From positions 434,001 to 498,000 of the forward strand of contig CAVSYR010000002.1 of the NCBI GenBank assembly GCA_963732225.1: a stretch of 64,000 nucleotides of DNA, in the 5' to 3' direction. The notes below the pieces were generated by a model, which was given only the letters and a program-made list of their open reading frames with translations, did not search any database and was not told the origin of the DNA. Made by a program: the position numbers and the translations under genes. Origin of the DNA: VRUE01 sp963732225 (GTDB lineage: Bacteria > Actinomycetota > Thermoleophilia > Solirubrobacterales > 70-9). Within the stretch, counting starts at the first letter, position 1, and the number at the start of each line of letters is the position of its first letter. Shown here one piece after another: positions 32,976-40,013 of this stretch.

Positions 32976-33847
32976 TCCGCCGCCGGGGCGAGGTAGCCGT
33001 CGGGCTCCTCGATCACCGTATTGACCAGCTCACCGATCCGCTCGATCTCGACCCGTACGGTCTCGCCGACGTGAAGGAGGTTCTCGCGCACCGGTTTGCG
33101 CCCGAGGCCGACCCCTGCGGGGGTGCCGGTGGCGATCACGTCGCCGGGCTCCAGGGTGAAGGCTTCGCTCAGATGGGAGACCTGCTGGAAGCAGTCGAAG
33201 ACCATCTCGGCGGTGCTCGCGTCCTGGCGCAGCTCGCCCTCGACGTAGCAGCGCACGCGCAGGTCCTGCGGATCCCCAACCTCCTCCGGGGTCACCAGCC
33301 AGGGACCGAGCGGACCGTGGGTATCGAAGGACTTGCCGATCGTCATTGTTTTCGCCTGGCCCTGCCAGTCGCGCACGCTGACGTCGTTGGCGCAGGTGTA
33401 GCCGGCGATCACTTCGTGGGCGCGCTCGACCGGGACGTGACGACAGCGTTTGCCGATCACCAGCGCCAGCTCGGCCTCGTAGTCGAGGAAGGTCGAGACC
33501 TTTGGCATGTGCACCTGGGCACCGGGCCCGACAACGCAGCTGACCTGCTTGTTGAAGAAGGTCGGGACCTCGGGCGGCTCCATGCCCATCTCGGCGATGT
33601 GGTCGGCGTAGTTGAGCGCGATCGCCAAGTACTTGCGGGGAGAAGCGGGGGCGAGCAGCTGGACGTCGGCAAGGGATAGCCGGGCAGCACAGCCCGCCAG
33701 CTTCTCGAGGCCGCTGCGGCCCACCTCAGCGAGGACGGCAGCAGGTTCGTCGGGAAGCGCGCGCCCAGAGAGATCGATGACCTCCTCGCCCTCGACTATG
33801 CCCAGCGCGGCTGTTCCCGCTGCGTCTTTGAAACGGCAGACCCGCAT
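32972..33847 (-). CDS. Fumarylacetoacetate hydrolase family protein
   Basis: 291 aa. C-terminal FAH domain: ALNYADHIAEMG, FNKQVSCVVGPG, DYEAELALVIGK, GYTCANDVSVRDWQ, TGTPAGVGLGRKP. The acidic metal-binding triad is in the E-x-E..D pattern. Members hydrolyse or decarboxylate 2-oxo or acylpyruvate compounds; the substrate is unresolved. Confidence 0.9.
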   Translation of the reverse strand: MRVCRFKDAAGTAALGIVEGEEVIDLSGRALPDEPAAVLAEVGRSGLEKLAGCAARLSLADVQLLAPASPRKYLAIALNYADHIAEMGMEPPEVPTFFNKQVSCVVGPGAQVHMPKVSTFLDYEAELALVIGKRCRHVPVERAHEVIAGYTCANDVSVRDWQGQAKTMTIGKSFDTHGPLGPWLVTPEEVGDPQDLRVRCYVEGELRQDASTAEMVFDCFQQVSHLSEAFTLEPGDVIATGTPAGVGLGRKPVRENLLHVGETVRVEIERIGELVNTVIEEPDGYLAPAAD

Positions 33848-33876
33848 CCGGGCTGCACCCTCTCATACCGACGAAA

Positions 33877-33891
33877 GTGCAGCATTTGCAC
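33877..33891. promoter_or_regulatory. Small palindrome in the SLATT upstream region
   Basis: GTGCA (33877-33881) / TGCAC (33887-33891) with a 5-nt spacer, about 15 bp upstream of the -35 of the SLATT gene. A candidate operator in the 95-bp region divergent with the FAH gene. Confidence 0.25.
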
Positions 33892-33905
33892 CGCCGTTTG
33901 TTCAA

Positions 33906-33933
33906 TTGACCATTCCGTACCGATACTGATATT
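33906..33933 (+). promoter_or_regulatory. Promoter of the SLATT-kinase-NUDIX unit
   Basis: TTGACC (33906-33911), 16-nt spacer, GATATT (33928-33933), then 9 nt to the ATG at 33943. It lies in an AT-rich patch unlike its surroundings. Transcription would begin at about 33940, so the mRNA is probably leaderless. Confidence 0.5.
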
Positions 33934-33942
33934 TCAACTTTT

Positions 33943-34833
33943 ATGAAATTGACAGAGCAAGAGGCGCTAAACACGGCGCGCGTTCTACGTTCCTGGCTGA
34001 CTCGCTGCCGGATCGCGCTGAAGGCGTACAACAACGCGACGACCCGGACGGTGGCGGCTGAGCGCAGGCTCGGCGTTCCAGCGGTGGTCCTTTCGGCACT
34101 TGTCGCTACGGGCGTGTTCGCCACTCTGGAATCTCATCCCGACGTTGGCTGGAGGATCGCGACGGGGATCGTCGCTGCCCTCGCAGCTGTATTGACCGCC
34201 TTGCAGACGTTCCTCCGTCAGGCCGAGCGCGCAGAACAGTTCCGGGAGGCGGCCCGGGGCTATGGGCGAATGCGGAGGGAGATCGAACGGGTGCAGTTGC
34301 TCCCCCCGACCACTCGCGAGGATGCCGATGAGGTCCTCGCTTCGCTTGCGGCGGAGCTGGCGGACACCTCGCGTGGCAAGCCCAACGTCCCGCAATCGAT
34401 CTGGGACCGGGCTGAGTACCTGGTTAAGGGAACATGCGATGCGCGCGGCTGGCGTGCGCTCCGCCTTTGGATGCAGGATCACTTTCACTTTGGCATCGCT
34501 GACAGCGCCGGGCCCCTGCCCGAGGATCACGAGCGCTACTTCGACACCAAGAACGCCAGGATCGTCCCAATCGACCAGGTGCTGCCCTCGGTCACCGCCG
34601 AGGATGAGCCGGCTGCGGTCGCGGAGGCGAAGCGGCGGATGCGGAGGGCAGCGGCAGGGAGGCTGGCAAGGCGCTCCCCGATCTCGGTGCGCAACCCGCA
34701 AGACGACCTCTACGTGATCCTCGACGGCAACGCCACCTTTGCCGTGGCCGAACAGGAAGCGTGGGAGACCGTGCCGATCCGCGTCGTGGTCACCACGGAC
34801 TCGGGGGGTGGTGGCGATGCAGCAAGCGATTGA
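33943..34833 (+). CDS. SLATT-like 2-TM protein with C-terminal ParB/Srx-like domain
   Basis: 296 aa. Residues ~10-40 form a helix, followed by two TM helices (~43-62 and ~69-91), then a long helix (RQAERAEQFREAARGYGRMRR) as in SLATT/DUF4231 effectors of nucleotide-linked conflict systems. Residues ~205-283 (RIVPIDQVLP, then SPISVRNPQDDLYVILDGNATFAVA, then VPIRVVV) follow the ParB/sulfiredoxin-fold pattern, which in other proteins binds or hydrolyses nucleotides or nucleic acid. The domain assignments are pattern-based. The stop overlaps the kinase start by 17 nt. Confidence 0.7.
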   Translation: MKLTEQEALNTARVLRSWLTRCRIALKAYNNATTRTVAAERRLGVPAVVLSALVATGVFATLESHPDVGWRIATGIVAALAAVLTALQTFLRQAERAEQFREAARGYGRMRREIERVQLLPPTTREDADEVLASLAAELADTSRGKPNVPQSIWDRAEYLVKGTCDARGWRALRLWMQDHFHFGIADSAGPLPEDHERYFDTKNARIVPIDQVLPSVTAEDEPAAVAEAKRRMRRAAAGRLARRSPISVRNPQDDLYVILDGNATFAVAEQEAWETVPIRVVVTTDSGGGGDAASD

Positions 34834-35545
34834 GCTGACCGGACGAGATCCGAGCGACGAGCAGCTCGAACAGCTCGCTGACGAAGCTGCCGACATCCGC
34901 AGGAGGCTCGCCGAGAAACGGGAGCCCGTGATCGTCGAGTTTGCGGGGAGTCCGAAGTCAGGCAAGTCGACCACCATCGACGTAATCACACACTTCTTCA
35001 AACGCATGGAGTTCAAGGTGCGGGCGCCTAGCGAGGGTGCGAGCAAGCGGACGCCGTACCACCTGAGGCGGGACCTCGTCGCTTTCAATTCCTGGACGCT
35101 CAACTACGCCATCTCGGAGCTGCTGGACTCGTTCCACAACATCGAGCGCCCTGACCTCGTGCTGCTCGATCGAGGGCCCTTTGACTCCCTCGCCTGGCTT
35201 GGTCTCCTGCATGAGAAAAAAGAACTGGAGGACGACGAGTTCGCGACGATGCGGGCGTTTGCTTTAGTGCCACGCTGGGCGGATTTGATTTCGCGGATCT
35301 ATCTATTCAGTTGTGACCCAGGAATTTCCCTGGAGCGCGAGAACAACGCAAAGTTGACGCGTCGAATTGGTACAGCGATGAACGAGGACACGCTTACCGG
35401 ACTGCGGGAGCAGTACGCCGCTCTCGGCGAGCAGCTTGGTCGCTATCCGGCGGCACCGTTTGACACGTCCTCGACAACCTCGTCGCGCGAGACCTCGTTT
35501 CTGATCGCCAAGGACATCCTCACGCTCTTCGAGGTGGACGAGTGA
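34817..35545 (+). CDS. Thymidylate-kinase-like P-loop NTPase
   Basis: 242 aa from the ATG at 34817 (G-rich Shine-Dalgarno). Walker A GSPKSGKST at residues 44-52 follows FA. The LVLLDRGPFDSLAW segment (114-127) matches the DR/ER catalytic loop of dNMP and deoxynucleoside kinases, and NAKLTRRIG may be the lid. It is probably a nucleotide kinase; the substrate is unknown. Physically embedded between the SLATT gene and a NUDIX gene with overlaps on both sides. Confidence 0.75.
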   Translation: MQQAIELTGRDPSDEQLEQLADEAADIRRRLAEKREPVIVEFAGSPKSGKSTTIDVITHFFKRMEFKVRAPSEGASKRTPYHLRRDLVAFNSWTLNYAISELLDSFHNIERPDLVLLDRGPFDSLAWLGLLHEKKELEDDEFATMRAFALVPRWADLISRIYLFSCDPGISLERENNAKLTRRIGTAMNEDTLTGLREQYAALGEQLGRYPAAPFDTSSTTSSRETSFLIAKDILTLFEVDE

Positions 35546-36195
35546 GTCACGAGTCCCTGGTGGTTCTCCACGCGCCTCGGGTTGAGGCGCTGTTCGAGAA
35601 ACGCCAGTTCGTCGCCGATCGTGCTGTCACTCGCGAGGTCATCGCCGCACTGCCGCGGGGTGAGGTGATCCGCAGAGACATGGCCGAGGCCCAGGCATCA
35701 CTGAGGCAGGCAGTGGCCTATACGACCCTTCGCTGCGGGGACGGTCTCCTCTGCCTGAGACGAAGCGAGGACGTAAAGGGGGAGTTGAAGGGCCGCTGGA
35801 CTGTTGTCTTTGGTGGCCATGTGAACGCTGACGAGCGCGACGGCCTAGACGGGTTGCGGCGCTGCGTGGCCCGGGAGCTGCGAGAGGAGTTTGGCGCGGT
35901 CGGGGTCCGAGCACTCAGATTCAAGGGTGTGGTTGCTGATCCGACCTCTGAGGTGGGCAAGCGTCATCTCGGCTTCATGTTCGAGGCGGAGGTGAGGGCA
36001 TCGACGGTCAGACTCGATCGCCGATTCGACAATCACGAGTATCTGCCAATTCGCGGGAGGGAATACTTCTCAGAGCTCGATCGGCTGTTGGTGGCGGACC
36101 GAGGCCGCTTCGATCCGTGGTCTCAGTTGGTGCTGAGCGCGTACGACTCTTTGTCCTCTTCGTCGGCAGAGGCTGTGGGCTGCCAGGAGAAATGA
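35542..36195 (+). CDS. NUDIX-fold protein (GGHVN type)
   Basis: 217 aa, GTG start overlapping the kinase stop (GTGA). The NUDIX box spans ~91-119 (GGHVNADERDGLDGLRRCVARELREEFG), with an insert lengthening the standard spacing while REL-REEFG is intact. The N-terminal ~60 residues (FVADRAVTREVIAALPRG...LRQAVAYTTLR) belong to a family that modulates NUDIX proteins found near conflict genes. Predicted to hydrolyse or bind a nucleoside diphosphate derivative. Its 3' end overlaps the convergent gene by 73 bp. Confidence 0.75.
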   Translation: MSHESLVVLHAPRVEALFEKRQFVADRAVTREVIAALPRGEVIRRDMAEAQASLRQAVAYTTLRCGDGLLCLRRSEDVKGELKGRWTVVFGGHVNADERDGLDGLRRCVARELREEFGAVGVRALRFKGVVADPTSEVGKRHLGFMFEAEVRASTVRLDRRFDNHEYLPIRGREYFSELDRLLVADRGRFDPWSQLVLSAYDSLSSSSAEAVGCQEK

Positions 36196-36767
36196 GTCGT
36201 CTTGTCGGGCTGTCGCTCCACGTAGCCTTTACATTCAAAGAGAACGGCCGGGAGTTCGCACTGGAAGTAGGTGAGACGCCGGCGTGACCACAATCCCGGG
36301 AAGCTGCCTGAACTCCCGGCGGTGACCTCGAATCCGCTGAGTAAGAGCTCCAGATCCTCGACGGGAAGGCCGAGCTCCTCGGCTATCGCTCGCTTTGCGG
36401 CATCTGCCGCCGACTCTCCGGGGAGGCGCTTCTCGGCGATCGAGGTTCGCAGTTTTCGGTGGCGTTTTCGCCCCGACCGGAAGGTTTGTTCCGACTCGAC
36501 CAGCCGCAGCGAGCCGCACTGCCGATCGGTAAAGAGGACATCCACTCCAACCACGGCGACCTCGCGTACGAGCCGTCCCTCCTCGTCGCAGAGGAGAGTG
36601 CACTCTCCAAGATCGAACTCTGCCACCAGATCCTCGAGTCTCTTCGCCGATCCTTTACCCCAACGTTCGACTTCCACGCCGTGCATCTCGAGTAGGGAAT
36701 CGAGCTCGGTCAGCTCGTCTGCCGGCGACGGAGGGGATTGATCGACCCTGCGCTCGTCAACTCGCAT
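36123..36767 (-). CDS. Degenerate NUDIX-like protein
   Basis: 214 aa. The core VREVAVVGVDVLF...SIAEKRLPGESAADAAKRAIAEELGL resembles a NUDIX domain whose box lacks the usual R-E pair (RAIAEELG), so catalysis may be lost or altered. An upstream helix (WGKGSAKRLEDLVAEF) precedes it. It runs against the SLATT-kinase-NUDIX unit with a 73-bp tail overlap, making antisense transcripts possible. Confidence 0.6.
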   Translation of the reverse strand: MRVDERRVDQSPPSPADELTELDSLLEMHGVEVERWGKGSAKRLEDLVAEFDLGECTLLCDEEGRLVREVAVVGVDVLFTDRQCGSLRLVESEQTFRSGRKRHRKLRTSIAEKRLPGESAADAAKRAIAEELGLPVEDLELLLSGFEVTAGSSGSFPGLWSRRRLTYFQCELPAVLFECKGYVERQPDKTTHFSWQPTASADEEDKESYALSTN

Positions 36768-36824
36768 GGCTAAAGAGTGAGGTCCGGGGCGGACGGAACT
36801 GCTCTTGGTGGGTGGCGGAAGTGA

Positions 36825-37214
36825 CTAACCAAGTTCATCGACCAACTCGGTGACCCGGCGCTCGATCTCGTCGCGGGTGCGGCGGACCTCCTCCAGGGGG
36901 CGGCCCTTGGGATCCGCAAGCTCCCAGTCGAGGTAGCGCACCCCGGGGACGTAGGGGCATTTGTCGCCGCAGCCCATCGTCACCACGACGTCGGCCCACT
37001 CGGCGTGGGCCTCGGTCAGCTTGCGCGGGGTGCGACCGGTGAGGTCGATGCCGAGCTCGTCCATCGCCTCGACCACCTCGGGGTGAACCTGCTGGCCCGG
37101 TTCGGTCCCGGCCGAGCGCGCTTCGTGGTGGCCCGCCGCGGCGCGGGTGAAGAGTGCCTCGCTGATCTGCGAGCGGCCCGCGTTGTGCAGGCAGACGAAG
37201 AGGACGCGGGCCAT
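36825..37214 (-). CDS. arsC: Arsenate reductase (thioredoxin-coupled, LMW-PTP fold)
   Basis: 129 aa. P-loop VCLHNAGRS with the nucleophilic Cys, RSAGTEPG, then TMGCGDKCPYVPG with the second and third redox Cys, and DWELADP. It reduces arsenate to arsenite. Last gene of arsR-aquaporin-arsC, coupled by TGATG. Confidence 0.93.
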   Translation of the reverse strand: MARVLFVCLHNAGRSQISEALFTRAAAGHHEARSAGTEPGQQVHPEVVEAMDELGIDLTGRTPRKLTEAHAEWADVVVTMGCGDKCPYVPGVRYLDWELADPKGRPLEEVRRTRDEIERRVTELVDELG

Positions 37215-37906
37215 CAGGCCTCCTCGGTTGCCGGGGTATCAGAGGCGCCACGTACCAACTGGTAGGCGAGAGCGCCGAGCGCAGCGCCGGCGATTGGGGC
37301 GGCGATGTAGATCCACAGATCGTGCAGTTCGCCGGAGACGAGGGCGGGGCCGATCGAGCGGGCCGGGTTCATCGAGGCGCCGGTGATCGGGCCGCCGAAG
37401 AGGGCGTCGAGGCCGACCGCGCCGCCGATCGCGATTGCTGCCCCCGCGCCCACCGCCCGGGTGTCAGTGGCGACGGCCATGATCGTGAACATCAGCAGCG
37501 CGGTCAGCGCCGCCTCGTAGACCAGGGCACTGCCGTTGCCGACCGAGGGCAGCGTCGTGCCCAGCGCCGCCGGCTGGCTGGGCCAGACCGCGAGCAGCAG
37601 CAGCGCCGCGGCGATCGCGCCGAGCAGCTGGGCGCCGATGTAGGCGAGCGCCTCGCGGCGGGGGAAGTGGCGGGTGAGGGCAAAGGCGAGGGTGACGGCC
37701 GGATTGAGGTGGGCGCCGGAGAGGTGACCGGTGGCGTAGACCATCGCCATGATCACCAGACCGAAGACGAGCGAGACGCCGACCGCGCCGAGCGAGCCGG
37801 GGTGGACCGTGTCGGTGACGATCGCCCCGCAGCCGGCGAAGACGAGAGCGAAGGCGCCGAGCGCCTCGGCGACCGCGCGCCGCGCCAGGTCGGGCCGCTC
37901 GCTCAC
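37214..37906 (-). CDS. aqpS: Aquaglyceroporin (AqpS-like) arsenite channel
   Basis: 230 aa, six TM helices and two NPA loops (GAHLNPAVTLAFA, ASMNPARSIGPAL). Placement between arsR and arsC, replacing an Acr3/ArsB pump, matches the Sinorhizobium-type route in which arsenite leaves by facilitated diffusion. GTGA overlap with arsR. Confidence 0.88.
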   Translation of the reverse strand: MSERPDLARRAVAEALGAFALVFAGCGAIVTDTVHPGSLGAVGVSLVFGLVIMAMVYATGHLSGAHLNPAVTLAFALTRHFPRREALAYIGAQLLGAIAAALLLLAVWPSQPAALGTTLPSVGNGSALVYEAALTALLMFTIMAVATDTRAVGAGAAIAIGGAVGLDALFGGPITGASMNPARSIGPALVSGELHDLWIYIAAPIAGAALGALAYQLVRGASDTPATEEA

Positions 37907-38238
37907 CTGGCGAAGACCTCGCGCACGGCGTCGAGCGCGCCCGGTACGAGGCTGAAGTAGCTGTAGGTGCCGCGCGTCTCGCGGGCGATCACACCGGCTT
38001 CGAGCAGCTGCTTGAGGTGGTAGCTGACCGTGCCCTGCGAGAGCCCCAGCAGCGGCTGGACCTCGCAGACGCAGACCGCCTCGCCGCCGGCTCGCAAGAG
38101 CAGGTTGACGATCCGCAGTCGGTGCCGGTCGGCAAGCGCCTTCAGTACCGCCTCCAGCTCGACCGCGCGCTGCTCCGAGAGCGATGAGCCCCCTAGGGGA
38201 GTGCAGCAGGAGATCACGGGGAGCTCGGCGACGGCCAC
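37903..38238 (-). CDS. arsR: ArsR-family arsenite-responsive repressor
   Basis: 111 aa. Winged helix (LKALADRHRLRIVNLLLRAGG, then LSQGTVSYHLKQLLEAGVI). A VCVCEV sensor pair in the recognition region and an extra CC near the N-terminus (ISCCTPLGG) can bind As(III). GTG start at 38238, 7 nt after the TAGGCT box. Confidence 0.9.
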   Translation of the reverse strand: MAVAELPVISCCTPLGGSSLSEQRAVELEAVLKALADRHRLRIVNLLLRAGGEAVCVCEVQPLLGLSQGTVSYHLKQLLEAGVIARETRGTYSYFSLVPGALDAVREVFAR

Positions 38239-38245
38239 GAGCGGG

Positions 38246-38279
38246 AGCCTAGATCATTCATTGACGAGCTTCAATGAAT
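38246..38279 (-). promoter_or_regulatory. ars promoter and ArsR operator
   Basis: Perfect 9-bp inverted repeat ATTCATTGA (38256-38264) / TCAATGAAT (38271-38279), 6-nt spacer. It lies immediately upstream of TAGGCT (38251-38246, minus strand), which is 7 nt before the arsR GTG. The palindrome would block the -35/-10 interval. Confidence 0.75.
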
Positions 38280-38297
38280 ACTGGAAGGCAATTGTGC

Positions 38298-38316
38298 TAC
38301 ATTGTGACGCACAATG
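38298..38316 (+). promoter_or_regulatory. vapBC promoter and start-codon palindrome
   Basis: TACATT (38298-38303) is a -10-like box. CATTGTG (38300-38306) / CACAATG (38310-38316) is a perfect 7-bp inverted repeat with 3-nt spacer whose right arm contains the ATG (38314) of the antitoxin. It would be an autoregulatory site covering both -10 and start codon. Confidence 0.5.
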
Positions 38317-38616
38317 GACGAGAACGTTGGCGTCAGAGAGCTGCGGCAGAACCTGAGCAAGTACCTCCGTCGTGTCAAGGAAGGTGAGGCGCTGACGGTC
38401 ACCGAGCATGGCCGTGACGTTGCCAGGCTGGTGCCGCTGGCGAGCAACGAGTTCCGCGAGATGCTCGCCGAGCTGCACGGCGTGCCGCTCCCCAGTGGGG
38501 AGGACGGTCTCGCCGAGACGATCAAACGCCTCAACGCGGAGGGACGGTTTGGGCCTCCCTCGCCGGCGGGCTCGACTGACGCATTTCTCGATGAGAGCCG
38601 CAAGGATCTGGGGTAG
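38314..38616 (+). CDS. vapB: Phd/YefM-type antitoxin
   Basis: 100 aa. VGVRELRQNLSKYLRRVKEGEALTVTEHGRDVARLVP is the classic Phd/YefM DNA-binding fold. The acidic/Pro-rich C-terminus should neutralise the PIN toxin encoded 6 nt downstream. Probably leaderless or with a very short leader. Confidence 0.9.
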   Translation: MDENVGVRELRQNLSKYLRRVKEGEALTVTEHGRDVARLVPLASNEFREMLAELHGVPLPSGEDGLAETIKRLNAEGRFGPPSPAGSTDAFLDESRKDLG

Positions 38617-38622
38617 CGACGA

Positions 38623-39048
38623 GTGCGGGTTGCCTACGCGGACACGAGTGCGCTCGGCCGCGTATTGCTCAACGAGCCCGACAAGGCCGCAATCGAGCTT
38701 GCTCTTGGCGAGATCGACGAGGTTGCATCCAGCCGCTTGCTCTGGATCGAGCTGCGTCGGCTAGCGAGGCGCTGGGAGACCAGCACAGCCGCGGCGGGCG
38801 AGCCCCAGCAGGTGTCGCAGGTGGCCGAGGAATTGCTCAGGCCGATCGCGGCGATTCCGCTGGAGGAGTCACTCCTGGTCAACGCCGAGATAATTCACCC
38901 GGCATCAGTCGCCACGCTCGATGCGATCCACCTCGCCACGGCCGTTCACCTGGCTGAGGTCTCTCCGCTGGACGCGATCGTCACCTACGACCGTCGACTC
39001 GCCGAGGGCGCCCGCGAGCATGGGCTCGAAGTGCTGGCGCCCGCGTAG
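38623..39048 (+). CDS. vapC: VapC-like PIN-domain toxin
   Basis: 141 aa, GTG start. YADTSALGRVLL carries the first Asp, SSRLLWIELRRL the Glu, LDAIHLATAVHL and VTYDRRLAEGA the later Asp residues. All PIN-site acidic positions are present, so it is probably an active RNase toxin. Confidence 0.9.
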   Translation: MRVAYADTSALGRVLLNEPDKAAIELALGEIDEVASSRLLWIELRRLARRWETSTAAAGEPQQVSQVAEELLRPIAAIPLEESLLVNAEIIHPASVATLDAIHLATAVHLAEVSPLDAIVTYDRRLAEGAREHGLEVLAPA

Positions 39049-39065
39049 GCCGGTTATTCTTTGTC

Positions 39066-39126
39066 TCTGAGCGATGGGGCTCGCTCCTTCATAAGCGCGG
39101 ATTTGGTCCGCTGACGGTCCCTACCA
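39066..39126 (+). ncRNA. Fluoride riboswitch (crcB motif)
   Basis: GAGCGATGGGGCTCGCTC (39069-39086) gives the first stem-loop with the conserved GATGG. GCGGA/TCCGC (39097-39101 with 39107-39111) forms the next stem. CTGACGGTCCCTACC (39111-39125) matches the conserved 3' part (CTGATGGCTCCTAC type). It ends ~30 nt before the crcB start, so fluoride should switch on the downstream channels. Confidence 0.88.
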
Positions 39127-39156
39127 ACGTCCAACGACGCTGATAGGAGACCCCCG

Positions 39157-39558
39157 ATGCGCCCCACCTGGTTTGACTTTCGCCGCCTAGCCGCGATCTA
39201 CGTCGGTGGCGTCATCGGCGCTCTCGCCCGCGTCGGCCTCGCCCAGGCGACCCCGCACGCCGCCGGTGGCTGGCCCTGGGGCACGCTCGTGGTCAACATG
39301 GTCGGGGCGCTGCTGCTCGGTTACTTCTTCGCCCGGCTCAGCGACCACCCCGAGGACAGCCTCGCCCACCCCTTTCTCACCACCGGCATCTGCGGCACCC
39401 TGACCACCTTCTCGACCGTGCAGCTGGAGCTGTTCGAAATGGTCGACGGCGGACACCTGGGGCGGGCCGTCGCCTATCTCGGCGTCACCCTGGTCGCTGG
39501 CTTCCTCTGCGTGCGCGCCGGAATCGCGCTCGAGCGCCGGCCCGAGGTGGCGGGGTGA
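39157..39558 (+). CDS. crcB: Fluoride channel subunit CrcB/Fluc (first)
   Basis: 133 aa, four TM helices. GGVIGALARVGL, GTLVVNMVGALLLG (channel Asn) and GICGTLTTFSTVQLE (Phe-box region) are conserved. AGGAG precedes the ATG. Likely forms an antiparallel heterodimer with the next gene product. Overlap GTGA. Confidence 0.95.
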   Translation: MRPTWFDFRRLAAIYVGGVIGALARVGLAQATPHAAGGWPWGTLVVNMVGALLLGYFFARLSDHPEDSLAHPFLTTGICGTLTTFSTVQLELFEMVDGGHLGRAVAYLGVTLVAGFLCVRAGIALERRPEVAG

Positions 39559-39920
39559 GCGCCGCCGGCTGGGTCGCGGTAGCACTGCTTGGCGGTGCGG
39601 CAGCCACGGCGCGCTTCCTGATCGACTCGGCCTTCGCCGCCCGCAGCGACCATCCGTTTCCGCTCGGCGTGCTGGCGATCAACCTCGCCGGCACGCTGGT
39701 GCTCGGCCTCGTTGCCGGGGCCGCGCTCGAAGGCGAGGCGCTGGTGATCGTTGCCGGTGGCTGCATCGGCTCTTTCACCACCTTCTCCACCTGGATGCTC
39801 GACTCACACCGCCTCGCCGACGCTGGGCACACACACCTCGTCTGGCTCAACCTCGGCCTCTCGCTGGTCGTCGGCTTTGCCGCGATCGTCGCCGGCCACT
39901 GGCTCGGCAGCATCCTCTGA
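39555..39920 (+). CDS. crcB: Fluoride channel subunit CrcB/Fluc (second)
   Basis: 121 aa, four TM helices: GGAAATARFLIDSAF, GVLAINLAGTLVLGL, GGCIGSFTTFSTWMLDS. GTG start within the stop of the first copy. Tandem pairs in Gram-positives usually act as obligate heterodimers. Confidence 0.95.
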   Translation: MSAAGWVAVALLGGAAATARFLIDSAFAARSDHPFPLGVLAINLAGTLVLGLVAGAALEGEALVIVAGGCIGSFTTFSTWMLDSHRLADAGHTHLVWLNLGLSLVVGFAAIVAGHWLGSIL

Positions 39921-40013
39921 GTTCCGTCCGCTCCGGTTGCATTACCCCTGCAAAGTGAGGTGAAAGTGTGACGTCACGTGACCGTCCGCAGCTGTCACTA
40001 CTTTGGATTACAG

